A stretch of DNA of 44,697 nt from contig MNCI01008066.1 in NCBI GenBank assembly GCA_015680685.1, forward strand, positions 337,085 through 381,781, read 5' to 3'. The translations under genes and the position numbers were made by a program. Numbering within the stretch: the stretch's first letter is position 1; each line of letters starts with the position of its first letter. This document shows positions 22,320 through 33,696 of the stretch, piece after piece. The notes beneath the pieces were generated by a model. The model did no database searches. It was not told the DNA's origin and saw only the letters and a list, made by a program, of their open reading frames with translations. Origin of the DNA: Gnetum montanum (taxonomy: Eukaryota; Streptophyta; Gnetopsida; Gnetales; Gnetaceae).

Positions 22320-24700
22320 TTTTGCAAAATTTCTTCTTCTTCTCACAAGTCCAAAGACACTAAACCACTGGTCCCACAAGAATGCAAAGTGGTATACACT
22401 CATCCAGATGAGTTTGTGCCAAATTTCACCTTCATCCTACATTAAGATGAATAGCTTTGATGGCATGATATGGAGGGCAACTTTATCTTGCCCCTTGATA
22501 GATCTGTGCCTAGGATGCTATTCAAAACCCTTAAGAAGTTGGGCATAGCAGATCTTCACAACTAATACATTGTTGATGGATATGACACTCAAAAATATTG
22601 TCCCACTAAAACACAACATAAATGAGATCAATGTTAGGAGAAACTCCATGAAGCTACAAAGGGAAAACATTACACTAACCCCTTGTTCCTACTAAATTAA
22701 GAGGACAATGAGGATCCTCCCTTGGAAGGTTCTTAACATGAATATTTCCCACCCCCTACTACTAATGATAAGGGTGTCAACCTAACCCTGTGATCAACTA
22801 TTCATAAATTAGATTCAGGAAAAAGTGAGAGCCAAGGTAGGAAATGGGTAAACATTGCAGAAACAAGGGATCTAAGGACAAAGATCATAACAAATGTAAG
22901 AGTGGTGGTAGAAACCATGGTGGTATTGGTAGTCCACCTTCCTCTTCATCCTTTTCATCTACTTCTGAAAATTCCTCCTCATCTAAAGGTTCTCATGGAA
23001 GCCGTTGTCAAAAAAACCATGATGAAGGTGACCAGAAAAATAACAATGATCTTAAAGGCCACCAAAATCAAAGGGATGGCCAAAACCATCATCAATGTCA
23101 TCAACATAGTAATGATGATGAACCTCTATTGGTAACTCAAAGTATTCTCAACATTGTAGAGGCAGTGAAAATCCCAACTAGGCATATGAAGGATAGTCGA
23201 ATCAAGCGCTTGGACATGAATAATATCCCAAGAGTTGAGGGGAGATACAATTTTGATCTACAAACACATCTACAAGCTTTTCAAGATGCATGTGCCTTAC
23301 AGAACATAGAGAATGAGTGGAAAAACTTAAAATTTTCCCAAGGATACTCATTAAGGAAGCTAAAGTTGGTATTGGTTTTTAGAGCTAGAATCTATCCACA
23401 TATGGAGTACCATGTTAAAACTATTCAATGAAAAATACCAAATGTACTCTAGAATGTCTAATTTGAGAAAGAAAATCCAAGGCTAAAAACAAGGAGCACA
23501 TGAACCATTAGATGTTGCCATGGGCCAATACTATTCACTCCTACACCGATGCCCTGACCATGATTACTCTCAAAGGAAACAACTTTGCCACATCATAAAT
23601 GGGCTTAAAGTAGAAACAAGAAGAACCCTTGGGGTATATGCCCAAGGAAGATTATCTAAATTGAGAGCTCATCAGATACAAAGGTTAATTGAGTAGGTAA
23701 CAAAAGAAGAAGGTGAGCTACAAAAAAGGAAAAGTGCTAAAGAGCATAATAGAGATCCTTCTATTAGAAAATGAGAGGTCTAATTTTGTGATGAGCAGTT
23801 ACTACATGATGAAGTGGTGAACGAAAAGACCTTGCCCATCCAAAAATATATCTCTGACATTTTGACCAAGGTTGAAAAGTTATGGAACTCTTTAGATGAA
23901 AAATTTTAAACTACTTTAAATTTTGCTGAAGAATCCAAAGAGCAAAATAGTGATTGTAATCGCAAGAGGCGAAAAGAAGCTAAACATGCCTACCAAAGAG
24001 GTAAGGGCAAAGTTTTTTTAGTAGATCAAGTTGTGAAGTTTAACTCTAATGATGAAACTAAATGTGACATTTGTCAATATGAACATCCAAAGGGATGTTG
24101 CCCTATGGTGTCACAGTTACAAGAGTCTAGGGTATATGCATTGAATCCTCACCTAGCATGTAGGCAAGCTCCAAGACCATTGCCTTCCTCTCAAGGAAAT
24201 CAAAGATAGTTCCACTATTAACAACAAGCTTACTACCCCAATGAAACTCTTCCAAAACCTTATGAACAATACCAAAAATGGTACCAACCAAATAATGGAA
24301 AATGCCACCACCAAGGCAACAATACCGTTATAGGCAACCAAATCCATATGGGCACTATGTTCAGTAGCCCATCTCCCCTAGAAGTTCTCCAAGTCATGCA
24401 TCATTCCAGCATCACTATTACCCTCCAAAGTACCACCAAACACATTCACTATCTACTTGAGGGAAAAACCCCTATCCATATCCATATCATCTTCCACATC
24501 CGTCTACACATGCATCTCCACCTTCAACCCAATTATCTCCTACTCCATCTATGTAGGGTGAAAATGCTACAAGGGTTGTATACTCATAACCAGTTTTTCA
24601 ACCAAGTGGTCCAAATAATCGATCAAGGAAATGACCTTTCTTCCAACCTAGTAGTTCTCTTTAGCCCTTACAACCTACTCTGACTAATCATTTTGCATCT
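22320..24700 (+). pseudogene. gag: Gypsy gag, decayed
   Basis: The N-terminal part (about 22350-22560) reads 'ECKVVYTHPDEF', 'NFTFILH' and 'NFILPLDRSVPRMLFKTLKK', conserved in the minus copy (about 40780-40590). A long open piece, 22844-23431, has a Ser/Asn/His-rich linker then 'RVEGRYNFDLQTHLQAFQDA', the start of the retrotransposon capsid. The capsid continues as 'DVAMGQYYSLLHRCPDHDY' (about 23510-23570). A zinc knuckle 'CDICQYEHPKGCCPM' lies at about 24066-24110, with Athila-type C-x2-C-x3-H-x3-C spacing. A Tyr/Pro/Gln-rich tail follows. Stops include several single-base changes. Confidence 0.82.
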
Positions 24701-24779
24701 CTATCACAGTGACCCTCTACATCAAATACCTTTGACTGCCCTTCAAAATAAGTGCCACCTAGGATCTACAATATAATGC

Positions 24780-25270
24780 TAACTCATGCTATTTTTAATT
24801 ATATCAAGGCTAGCAATCTTCCTACAAAAAGATCTAAATTGGGAAGTCCACTTATTTATCTATAGATTGCTAGATAAGAGCCATACAAAGCTCTTCTTGA
24901 TTCTAGTTCCAAAGTTAACCTCATCTCCCATGACATGTACAAGGCCTAGAACCTACCCCCTCTTAATTAGAGCAACATCCATCTAGAATTAGTACATCAG
25001 TCAATTACTATCCCTTTGGGATTAGTAGAGGACATTGTGATCCTAGTTTGTGGGTGGTTCTATCCTACTGATTTTTTTGGTAATCAAGGTAGACAACTAT
25101 AGAAATGACTTCCCCATCATTATGGGAAGAGCTTGGTTAAGCACAATCAATCCAAGAATAGGTATAAGGGACCTATCTCTCAAAACATCTAAGGAAAATG
25201 AGCTAGGCAAAATGGAGAAGAAGCATATTTCATGCATTGTGTACATCGATAACTAGTTCAATTGCATGAA
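24780..25270 (+). pseudogene. Gypsy aspartic protease, decayed
   Basis: 'LLDSSSKVNLISHDMYK' (about 24896-24945) matches the active site LLDSGASVNLIS with the glycine changed to serine. 'FPIIMGRAWLSTINPRIGIR' follows at about 25108-25165, in an open frame 25050-25256. The minus-strand counterpart keeps LLDSG (38190-38170). Confidence 0.8.
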
Positions 25271-25769
25271 AAAGATTTGGTCAATCAAGAGTACATACAT
25301 TAAGCCATGAAATTAGTGTTATCAAGAGATCAGTATTCAAAGATGTCTATATGTAGCAGCTATAAAACAAGATCTCACCCAGTGGTTGCTAGCTAATTCA
25401 GATAGCAACACAATATGCATGGAGCCCACTAAGAGCCTAACATGTGCATATGTTAAAGGCATATACAAAATTGAACAAATTCATTCCCAACTCTCTAATG
25501 AAGATGATGATACCTATTGATGAGAGTTGGAAATCCCTGATCACTTCAAGTAGCAACCCTTAAGACTAAAGACTTTACCAGCTGATATGGAGTATGCATT
25601 TTTAAAGAATGGTAAACTAGTCATCATTAATGCCAAAATTTTTCTTGAACACAAAGAAAATTTGTTGAAAGTGGTGAATAAATTCTTATAATCCTACCTA
25701 ATGATAATTATTCCAAGGATATGCTAGCATCACATCTACACCAACCTGGCTAGGAAGCCTAGAAGATAG

Positions 25770-26540
25770 CCACAAAGGCAGCTAAACCCCAAATTGAAGA
25801 AAATCGTCAAACAAGAAATAGAACAACTCCTCAAGGTAGGGTTTATCTATCCAATTTTGGATAGTGAGTGGCTTAGCCCACTCATAATTGTACCAAAGAA
25901 GGATGGTAAATGGTAGGTCTACATCAACTTTAGACTATTAAATATGGCAACATTTAAGGATCACTTTCCTTTGCCATTTGTGAATCAAGTATTAGATACC
26001 ATATCTAGGCATTATTATTATAGCTTATTGGATGGTTATAGTGGCTATAACCAAATCCAAATTACACCTAAAGATCAGGCCAAGACAACATTCACAAGTC
26101 CATAGGGAACTTTTTCATATTGTAAAATGTCATTTGGCCTATGCAATGCCCCTGCAACATTTCAATGTTTGGTCCTTAATATCTTTAAACAGCAAATTGG
26201 TAGTGGTGTTGAACTCTTCATAGATGACTTTTCCACCTATGGAGCTACCTTTGAGCAAGCCTTGGATTAACTTGAGCAAGTATTAAAGAGATGTGTAGAG
26301 AAAAACCTACAACTCAATTGGCAAAAAAGCCATCTCATCGTCCAAGAAGGCATTGTGCTAGGGAACTGAATTTTACAAAAAGTGATTAAGGTAAACCTAG
26401 AAAAGATAATGGTCATCCAAGGAATAACACATCAACCAAAGATCATTAAAGATAATCTGTCATTCCTTGGACACACTGGTTACTACCGACAATTTATTGA
26501 GAATTTCTCTAAGATTGGAAAGCCATTGGTATAACTTACA
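25770..26540 (+). pseudogene. Gypsy reverse transcriptase, decayed
   Basis: Successive motifs in mostly one frame: 'KLKKIVKQEIEQLLKVGFIY' (25790), 'SPLIIVPKKDGKW' (25875), 'INFRLLNMATFKDHFPLPFV' (25923), 'LLDGYSGYNQIQI' (26025), 'FSYCKMSFGLCNAPATFQ' (26111), 'VELFIDDFSTYG' (26207; catalytic F-x-DD box), 'VIQGITHQPKIIKDNLSFLG' (26412) and 'HTGYYRQFIENFSKI' (26471). This is RVT_1 of the Athila/Tat type ('DDFS.YG'). Stops include a CAG-to-TAG after 'FTSP'. Confidence 0.9.
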
Positions 26541-26559
26541 AAGAAAGATGCACGTTTCA

Positions 26560-27040
26560 TCTAGACTAAAGAATGTGAACATGCATTCCAATAATTAAAA
26601 TAAAAACTAGTAGAAACACAATCCTATGAGCACCAGATTGGTCCAAACCATTCCATATCATCACAAATGCATCTATCTATGCTTTGGGAGTAGTGCTCAT
26701 GCAGATGGACGATAACAAACATTCATACTATATCCACTATGCAAGTAGAAGCATTGTGGGGGCACAATTAAATTACACCATCATGGAGAAAGAGTTAACG
26801 GTTGTGGTGTATGCACTAGAAAAATTTAGGCACTATGTGCTTTTTTACAAAGTATTTGTGCATACGAATCATAGTGCAATTTGCTTCCTCATTAACAAGC
26901 CAACAGTGAGCCCTTGTGTCATACAGTGGCTCATGATGTTACAAGAATTCAATCTCACTATGGTAGATCAAAAAGGGACTAAAAATGTGGTTGCCAACCA
27001 CCTCTCTCACTTAATATGGAATAACAAAGAGGAGGAGAGC
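26560..27040 (+). pseudogene. Gypsy RNase H, decayed
   Basis: The open frame from 26684 contains 'MGVVLMQMDDNKHSYYIHYA', 'YTIMEKELTVVVYALEKFRH' and 'VFVHTNHSAICFLINK', ending in 'VANHLSHL'. These are the conserved elements of the Gypsy RNase H (E-K-E-L and T-D-H with Asp changed to Asn). It continues without a break into integrase. Confidence 0.88.
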
Positions 27041-28430
27041 TTGTTCTCTAATCAATTTCTAGATGAACTCCTCTTTACAAGAGTAATAAATGAACAAATA
27101 CTTCAAAAGGCAACATGGTATACTAGCATCCTCACATATCTTCTCACTCAAGAGATGCCACAGGACTCAGATTTTAGGAAGAAGCAACAATTTTTTATTG
27201 AGCTAAATACTTCATGGAAATCAATGGATACCTTTACAAGGTGTGTGCCAATGGCCTAATTCATTGGTATGTCCCTGATGAAGATCAACTACGCATTCTC
27301 CAGGATGCTCATGAAGGGCCTTGTAGAGGTCACTATGCAGAGAGATGCACAACCATAAAAATCTTGATGGTAGGATACTATTGGCCTATAATCTTTAGGA
27401 ATGTCCACCAGTTTGTCAAGGCTTTTGAACATTATCAACATAATGGGGAGATGACCACTCGCATGGAAGGTCCTCAATAGTGGATTCAACCACTTGAACC
27501 TTTCAACATATGGGGCATTAAATTCATGGATCCCATCACACCCATGTCTATTGGAAAAGTGTATATTATAGTAGTAGTTGACTACTGCACAAAATGGGAA
27601 AAAGCAACAATTATTACTGATTGTACATCATCCACCACTACCAAATTTATATAACAAAANGTTACTGATTGTACATCATCCACCACTACCAAATTTATAT
27701 AACAAAATATCATGAATAGGTTTGGGATGCCATGTTCACTAATTTCTAATAATAGAACTTATTTCATAAGTGCCACATTTAGAAAATTAATGCAATGCTT
27801 AGGGGTAGAACATAAATCAATAACACCTTACCATCCCCAAGCCAATGGTCAAGCAGAGGTAACCAACTAGGAGATTACAAAAATACTAACACGAACCATT
27901 AGCAAATATAGGAAGGAATTAAGCACAAAACTTAACGATGCTCTCTAGGCTTATCTTTTAACTTAAGAACTTCCTATTGGCTATTCTCCCTATGAGTTAG
28001 TGTACAAGAAACTTCCAACACTCCCAATCCAATCTAAGTTCCATACACTCTCAAAAACCTATGATCTAAACCTTACCTAAGTCTAGCATAGAAGGAAATA
28101 TTGATCAATCTAAATGTGCTAGACAAAAATCACTTAGTGGCCCTATCCTTGAATGAGGTAAACAAGGTATTTAGCAAGCAACATCATGACCTTAAAATCA
28201 AGAAAGTAAAACTTCAACTAGGAGATAAGGTTCTTTACAAGAACCCCACAAATGTACACCAAAGGAAAAAATTTCAAACATTGTGAGAGGGACCTTATAT
28301 AATCAATCAAACCTTTCCCTCTAAGGCCATGATAATCTACAAACTTGATAGTCCAAATAAAAAGTAGTTGGTCAACATCCAACAAGTCAAACCTTTCCTA
28401 GAACCAGGACAACCTAGTGTAAATACTGCC
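27040..28430 (+). pseudogene. Gypsy integrase, decayed
   Basis: The N-terminal zinc region has the two His ('DAHEGPCRGHYAERCTTIKI', about 27305-27364) but its two Cys have become Phe/Tyr ('VKAFEHYQHNG'). Core: 'IWGIKFMDPITPMSIGKVYI' (first Asp, about 27508), 'LISNNRTYF' (usual second-Asp position, now Asn, about 27742) and 'TPYHPQANGQAEVTN' (catalytic Glu, about 27820). C-terminal domain: 'HHDLKIKKVKLQLGDKVLYK' (28184). No chromodomain. A 46-bp duplication with an N at 27660 shifts the frame artificially. Confidence 0.88.
27614..27707 (+). other. Probable assembly join: exact 46-bp duplication around one N
   Basis: 27614-27659 is repeated exactly at 27662-27707, separated by N (27660) and one G. 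Ignoring the extra 47 bases (N to 27706) restores the integrase frame. This is best read as two contig ends joined without collapsing their overlap. Confidence 0.8.
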
Positions 28431-30600
28431 TCAACAAATGGATAACCACATTCTATATTTTAGATCTCCTCCCTCCAACTTAGTCATGGGGAAGATGGCC
28501 ATCCATGCTGACCATTACCATGGCCTCTTAGTTTTTCTACCTTTTTATTTTTCATGTTTTTTATTTTACAAATTTTTTATTTTCAAATTTTTCTAATTTT
28601 ACACCATCTTTAATACCTTTAAAATTTCTTGATTATTTTACACTTTTTTATATATTTTACTTTATGTTGCTTTCTTTTGTTTGTGTGATATTTTCTCATT
28701 TTTGCTAATAAATTTACTTTATTATCACAAGACACAATGCTGCTATTGTTATTTACTAATGATGATTTGTGCTTGATAAGTGATTGTTAATGTCTGGTTT
28801 CTATTTTTGAATTCTGATGTCTAATGACTTTGACATGGTTTATTTTTCATGGAACAGGCAATGAGTCCATGTCATCCACCCATCTAATGAACTCTATGGT
28901 TTTTCTTGTTCTAGGAATTTGAGGTCTCCTTTCATTAAATAAACTTTTAATTAATTGGTGACCTTGGTAGTTTTGGAATTAGGAAGGATTCAAAGGTTTT
29001 TAAAAGATGTGGCTTCAAGGGGACTCAATACTCTTTGTTCTGTTCTTCTTACTTGAGTGCTTGAGTGTTCTTCATGGATTTTTTGTTGTTCCACACCAAC
29101 CACTAATAGGAAGTCAAATAACGTCATTACATGGTGCAGTTCCCATTCCAAAAAAAAATGAACAATGAAAAAAATAATGGGAATTCAAAGCACACCCATT
29201 TAACATGAATAAGTCCTCATATGGTGTGGTTCCCATTTCAAAAAAAAATAACAAAAACAATGGAAATTCAAAGCACACCCCTTAGACAAATAAATAGGCT
29301 ACAAGCAGTGGTTATGGGACTTGAATAGCATGCACCTATGCTTGAAGGTCCCCTCTAACTAAGGCCCTCTCTCTCACTTTCTACTTCCCTTTTCTTCTCC
29401 TTATGGAATGGTGGTTGTTTTGTGGAAGCACTCTTGTGTCTCAAGTAGGTGGATCAATCTTAGAGTGATGATGTGAAGTCACTGAGAGTGGATGGTTTTA
29501 GTCTGGACTGATGATGGAACTTCCTAGGTCATTTTAACCACAAATTTCATAAGGGACTTCTTATGACCTCAACTTGGAACTCTATTCCACCTTCTCTATC
29601 ATCCATCCATGCTACCATAACTCACCTCATTGTCATGTTCTATGTTATGCTCCATGTCTTGGTCTAATGTGTTAGGATTATTGAATGGATTCTTTCGGGT
29701 CGATCTTTAACTTTTCATGACCATTAATTGACTACAAGGCCCATGAACCCTTTAGTTGAGGTTATGCAAAGGAAAAAAGGGCATGAGCCTACTATGGGAG
29801 GACCCACTTATATAGCTTTTGGCTTGATTAGTTAAGATTCCTTACCTTTGACATCACTACAATTCTATATTTCACATTTTCCATTGCATAAACTACTCAG
29901 TATTCCATAATCTTTCATTTCATTCATCCACTAAATTAATTTTTCTCCATTTTTTCAAATTTATGAGCTTCAACACCCTCTTCTCATGTTTTCATACTAT
30001 TCTTGGTCTTCTAAAGCTTCCATTTGATCCCAATTTCATCCAAAAATTCCTTATATTTTAAAATTTTGACCAAGTCAACAATGGTCATTGACTACATCGA
30101 CAAGGCCTTATCGATGGAATGCTTAGATCTTGTATATACCATCAAACACTTTGGAATGTTTTGCAAATTTCTCATAACACATGGGGAAGTTTTGTAATTT
30201 TTCAGAGCCCAAACCTTCCATAGCTCATAACTTCCCAATTTTTTGTCCAAATCACTCCATTTTTCAATCCTGCAGTTATCAAAGGTAATATCTTTATTGT
30301 GGGGGCCACAAACCTTAAGGTTTCCAATGAAAAATCGATGAAACTTTTTTTGGAAATTTTCCTAACTCCCCCAAAGGGTTAATAACCTTAACCATATATA
30401 AACATCAAATTTTTCCCAAGTTAACCCTTCCAACAACCACTGGGATGAATTATTCATAATAACACATAAAATAAATAATAATTAAGTTAATTAAATTAGC
30501 CATAATTACAACTTAGCTAAGTGTAACTATCCTCAAGTGTTAAGGTATCCCAATTATTTTAAGGTTACACAATGATTACTAATCCATGGTCTTATTGTGA
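28430..30600 (+). other. Conserved non-coding spacer of the 13.3-kb element
   Basis: No open frame of note, yet its order of motifs is kept in two other copies: 1-850 and (reversed) 18250-20480. Contents: a PPT-like 'ACTTAGTCATGGGGAAGATG' (28479-28498), an AT-rich run (28520-28700), two tandem partial repeats of 'ATGGTGTGGTTCCCATT' with poly-A (29130-29290), and 'AAAAGGGCATGAGCCTAC' followed by 'GGGAGGACCCACT' (about 29775-29810). A U3-like motif lies at 30095-30122. Confidence 0.65.
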
Positions 30601-30606
30601 TTACAA

Positions 30607-33450
30607 ATGGCACACAAACAAAAATTTCTGCAGGAAGGAGAACCCTCACAACCACAGGAGAAACAATCCAAAGCTATAAGGGGCTAGCAAGAACAAGGCC
30701 AAGAACTACTAGAGACAACCTGTGCAATGAGACCTCTTCGAGAGGAGCTCAAAGTGGAATCTATGTGATAGATTCCAAAGGAAGAAGTGCCAACCAAATA
30801 ATCACAAAGAGGAGAAGTGCCTGGACCCACACAAAGGCTTGAGGTCACATTGACTCAAGCCTACCTAAACATCATTTAGTCCCAGGAAATTTAAAGATTC
30901 ATTTTTCAAGAGATCAACTTTAGGCCATTTTTGGACAAATCCCTAGAGGATGTCAAGACACAATTGCAAACCTCTCCCATGTGGCCAATCATCACATCTA
31001 ATGTGTAATGGTACATGGGAGAGACCTATCTCTTCTAGAGTAGCCAAAGGCTAGGGTATGTTATCAAGATAAAGGACATTCAAATGTCGTACTCAACAAA
31101 AGCCATTGCATAGCACTTGGGTTTCCTGACATAGGAACACAGCTAGTTGAATTGTCTACAAAAGGTAATCTTAAGACTAAGAGGGAGTGGACCCAGCGAT
31201 GTTATGGGATGGATCATAAGAAATATGGTGTGCTCACACCAATGGAGTAGATTTATTTCAAGATTGTGTCCTATCACCTTAATCAAACAGTGAGGCCAAG
31301 CAGGGTGATTACTTTCTCCGCCCGAGCATGCACTACTCTAAGTGGGAAGTCCCTCATTAACGCTCCACAACTATTATACTTAGAGATTGACAAACATTTC
31401 AAATAAAATGAACATGGAAGGAAGACCCTACCCTTTCCATGCCTCATCAGAAAAATTTGTAAAAGAGTAGGCATTCTTCTCTACTCTAACGACACTCTCC
31501 GGCATGTTCCCTTGGCCTCATGATTAGAAATCATGAAGGATAAAATGCCAGTAATAACTCAAGAAGAGGAGCTACCACCACCACCACCCACTCAAGAAAC
31601 AACATCGAAGGCCTGCATAACCATTGACCATTTATGAAAATCTAAGAACAGCTCTTGAGTGAATAAGAGAAATAAGTAGAAATGAGTGGGGTGGATCCAT
31701 CTATGTATTAGCCAACAATGAGTCACCTTAATGAGGCAACCTAAATTGTTAGCCAGATAGAGAGGGGTGGTCCCATTTTCTCTACCCAAAGAGCGTAGTT
31801 TCCCTCAAGGTTAAATCCCAATACTCAAGAGGTGATGATGTCATTAGCAACACATCATCTATTCCCAGAAATTTCTAAGGATGTTACCACTTTATCAATG
31901 AGGTTAGAGGAAGATGAAGAGGAAATTGTCTTGGTGATGTAGCACCAAGGATAGAAGACAGTAGTAGAAGTAGTAGCTAATTATGTAGCTGAAGTGTTGA
32001 ATGCACCCATGGCATCTATACTAGATGTATCTACACTCCAAGATGTGCAGATGTTCATAGGCATAATCAGTTGGAAGTTAGATGCAACTCAACATAAAAA
32101 AATTTTGGAATGACTAGTAGGAACCAAGCAACCGACTTTAGACATCTTTGATCTTCCTCAAAACATCACCGCAACCTAGTCAGAGCTACTAAATGAAAGG
32201 GGTAGATGCATTATTCTAAATGGGAAACTAGAAACGGCCCAAGAGCAAAATCAACCCTTGGCCATGGAGGTTGTCAAACTTTGTGCCTGGCTTGCAAAAC
32301 AAACAATCCTCAACCTAGTAGTAATAAGAGATGAAGCTATCAAACAGCTTCAAGAATGATTTTAGAAGGCTGAGAAAGAGGCAATGATGACCATCTTTAA
32401 ACAATCTATAGCAGAAGCTAAAATGCACTCAATCAAAAAGGACTTGAATCAGATGCACCAAAAGAATGAAGAAATGTCTGCATAGAATCATTGCCTATGA
32501 AATGTTGATGTGTAGAAAGATTAAATACAAGAATTCATTCATCAACAGTAGGAGTAGCTTGCCAGGGTAAACATTGAACTAAGAAAATTGGCGATAAAGA
32601 ACCATAATCTATCGATGAAGGAGGTACACACCTTGCACCAAAAATTGGCCATTGAGATCACTACCTGGAGGAATGAAACACTCAAATTTGAGAAAGTGAA
32701 AAATCACTACAAGGACCAAGAAAGTTCACAAAAAGAAGTGAATAAAAAAATCTAGATGGAAAAGGTGAAAATGAATGAATCCCTCCAACAACTCCATCAA
32801 GGAAGAGAGATGTCATAGCCCATCCTTGATGGGATTGATGCCTACAATAAGGTAGAGATCCACTTGAAGGAGTTGCAAATTGAGGAAATGATAGAGTACA
32901 TGGAGTTGGCCAATCTCTGTTATGCAAACTTGGCAATGCTAATTGCCAGATGACCATGGTTGAAGTTAGAAAAATAAGTGGCTAGCTCGTATCTACTATA
33001 CAAGGCTAAGTTCAAGCACCATAAAGACACTAAGTAGAAGCTTAAAACTACTAACGCTAAACTTGAAGTTCTCAGGGGATGATTCAAAGGTCAATGATCT
33101 ATCATTGAGGACCTAGCCAAACAGATGAATGACTACTAGGAGTTGAAGAACATAGTGAGATCATTCTACATTGAATGCAAACAATTTTCTGCCTAGTTTG
33201 TCAATGCCGAGTTGTTTCCAGCAATCCATGTCCTTGGGATGTGCCCATTTCAACCCACATTCAAAAAAGCTACGTGGATGGTGAATGATCCTAGGAGTAA
33301 GAAGGAGCAAATGAAAGCACTACTGGATGCTTTCCATCTCCTACTTAAAGTCATAGCAACAACAATACAACCATAGCCACCTCAACCATCGCCAATGTGT
33401 GAAGCTAGTGAGGGTCCCTCGAATCCTCAAGAACCACCACTACTTGGGAC
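30607..33450 (+). pseudogene. Gypsy 3' ORF: plant-transposon-protein domain plus coiled coil, decayed
   Basis: From ATG 30607 a broken frame begins 'MAHKQKFLQEGEPSQPQEKQ'. About 90 codons later it reads 'EINFRPFLDKSLEDVKTQLQ', then 'LGFPDIGTQLVELSTKG' (31120), 'RVITFSARACTTLSGKSLIN' (31305), 'LYLEIDKHFK' and 'KTLPFPCLIRKICKRVGI' (31430). This resembles the 'putative plant transposon protein' family (PF20167 in my recollection), often found in Athila/Tat elements. A Pro-rich run (31570) and a long Glu/Lys/Leu coiled-coil region (about 31900-33200) follow, ending in 'ATWMVNDPRSKKEQMKALLD' (33270). The position after pol is where some elements carry an envelope-like ORF, but I see no signal peptide or membrane segment. 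Its role is unknown. Confidence 0.65.
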
Positions 33451-33680
33451 CATTTGATCTTCTCCAATAAGCTTCACATCATCAAGGAATGTCTTGTCCA
33501 ATTTTCAAGAGTTGAATCATGGTGTTCAATTTTGTGTCCTGAACACCTTTATTTTTTGTAATGTGTTGATTAGTACACTCTATTTTTTGTTAAGTTAGTC
33601 AATTTTTTTCTATGAAGAAAAGTCAATCAATAATCTCATACCTTCCCAATTTTCTAATAAAACTCGAGGATGAGTTTTTA

Positions 33681-33696
33681 TTTAGTTATGGGAGTA
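33681..33696 (+). other. Polypurine tract of the 13.3-kb element
   Basis: TTTAGTTATGGGAGTA directly before LTR start TGATGAG, matching 1566-1581. Confidence 0.7.

Noticed and set aside
24348-24683. 111-aa frame, His/Leu rich
   Set aside because: Out-of-frame reading of the Tyr/Pro/His-rich gag tail; the minus-strand counterpart (38718-38380) is likewise a shifted frame.
30607-33450. Calling the 3' ORF an envelope gene
   Set aside because: Position alone is suggestive. No signal peptide, membrane anchor or processing site is visible, and the similarity is to plant transposon protein and coiled-coil sequences.
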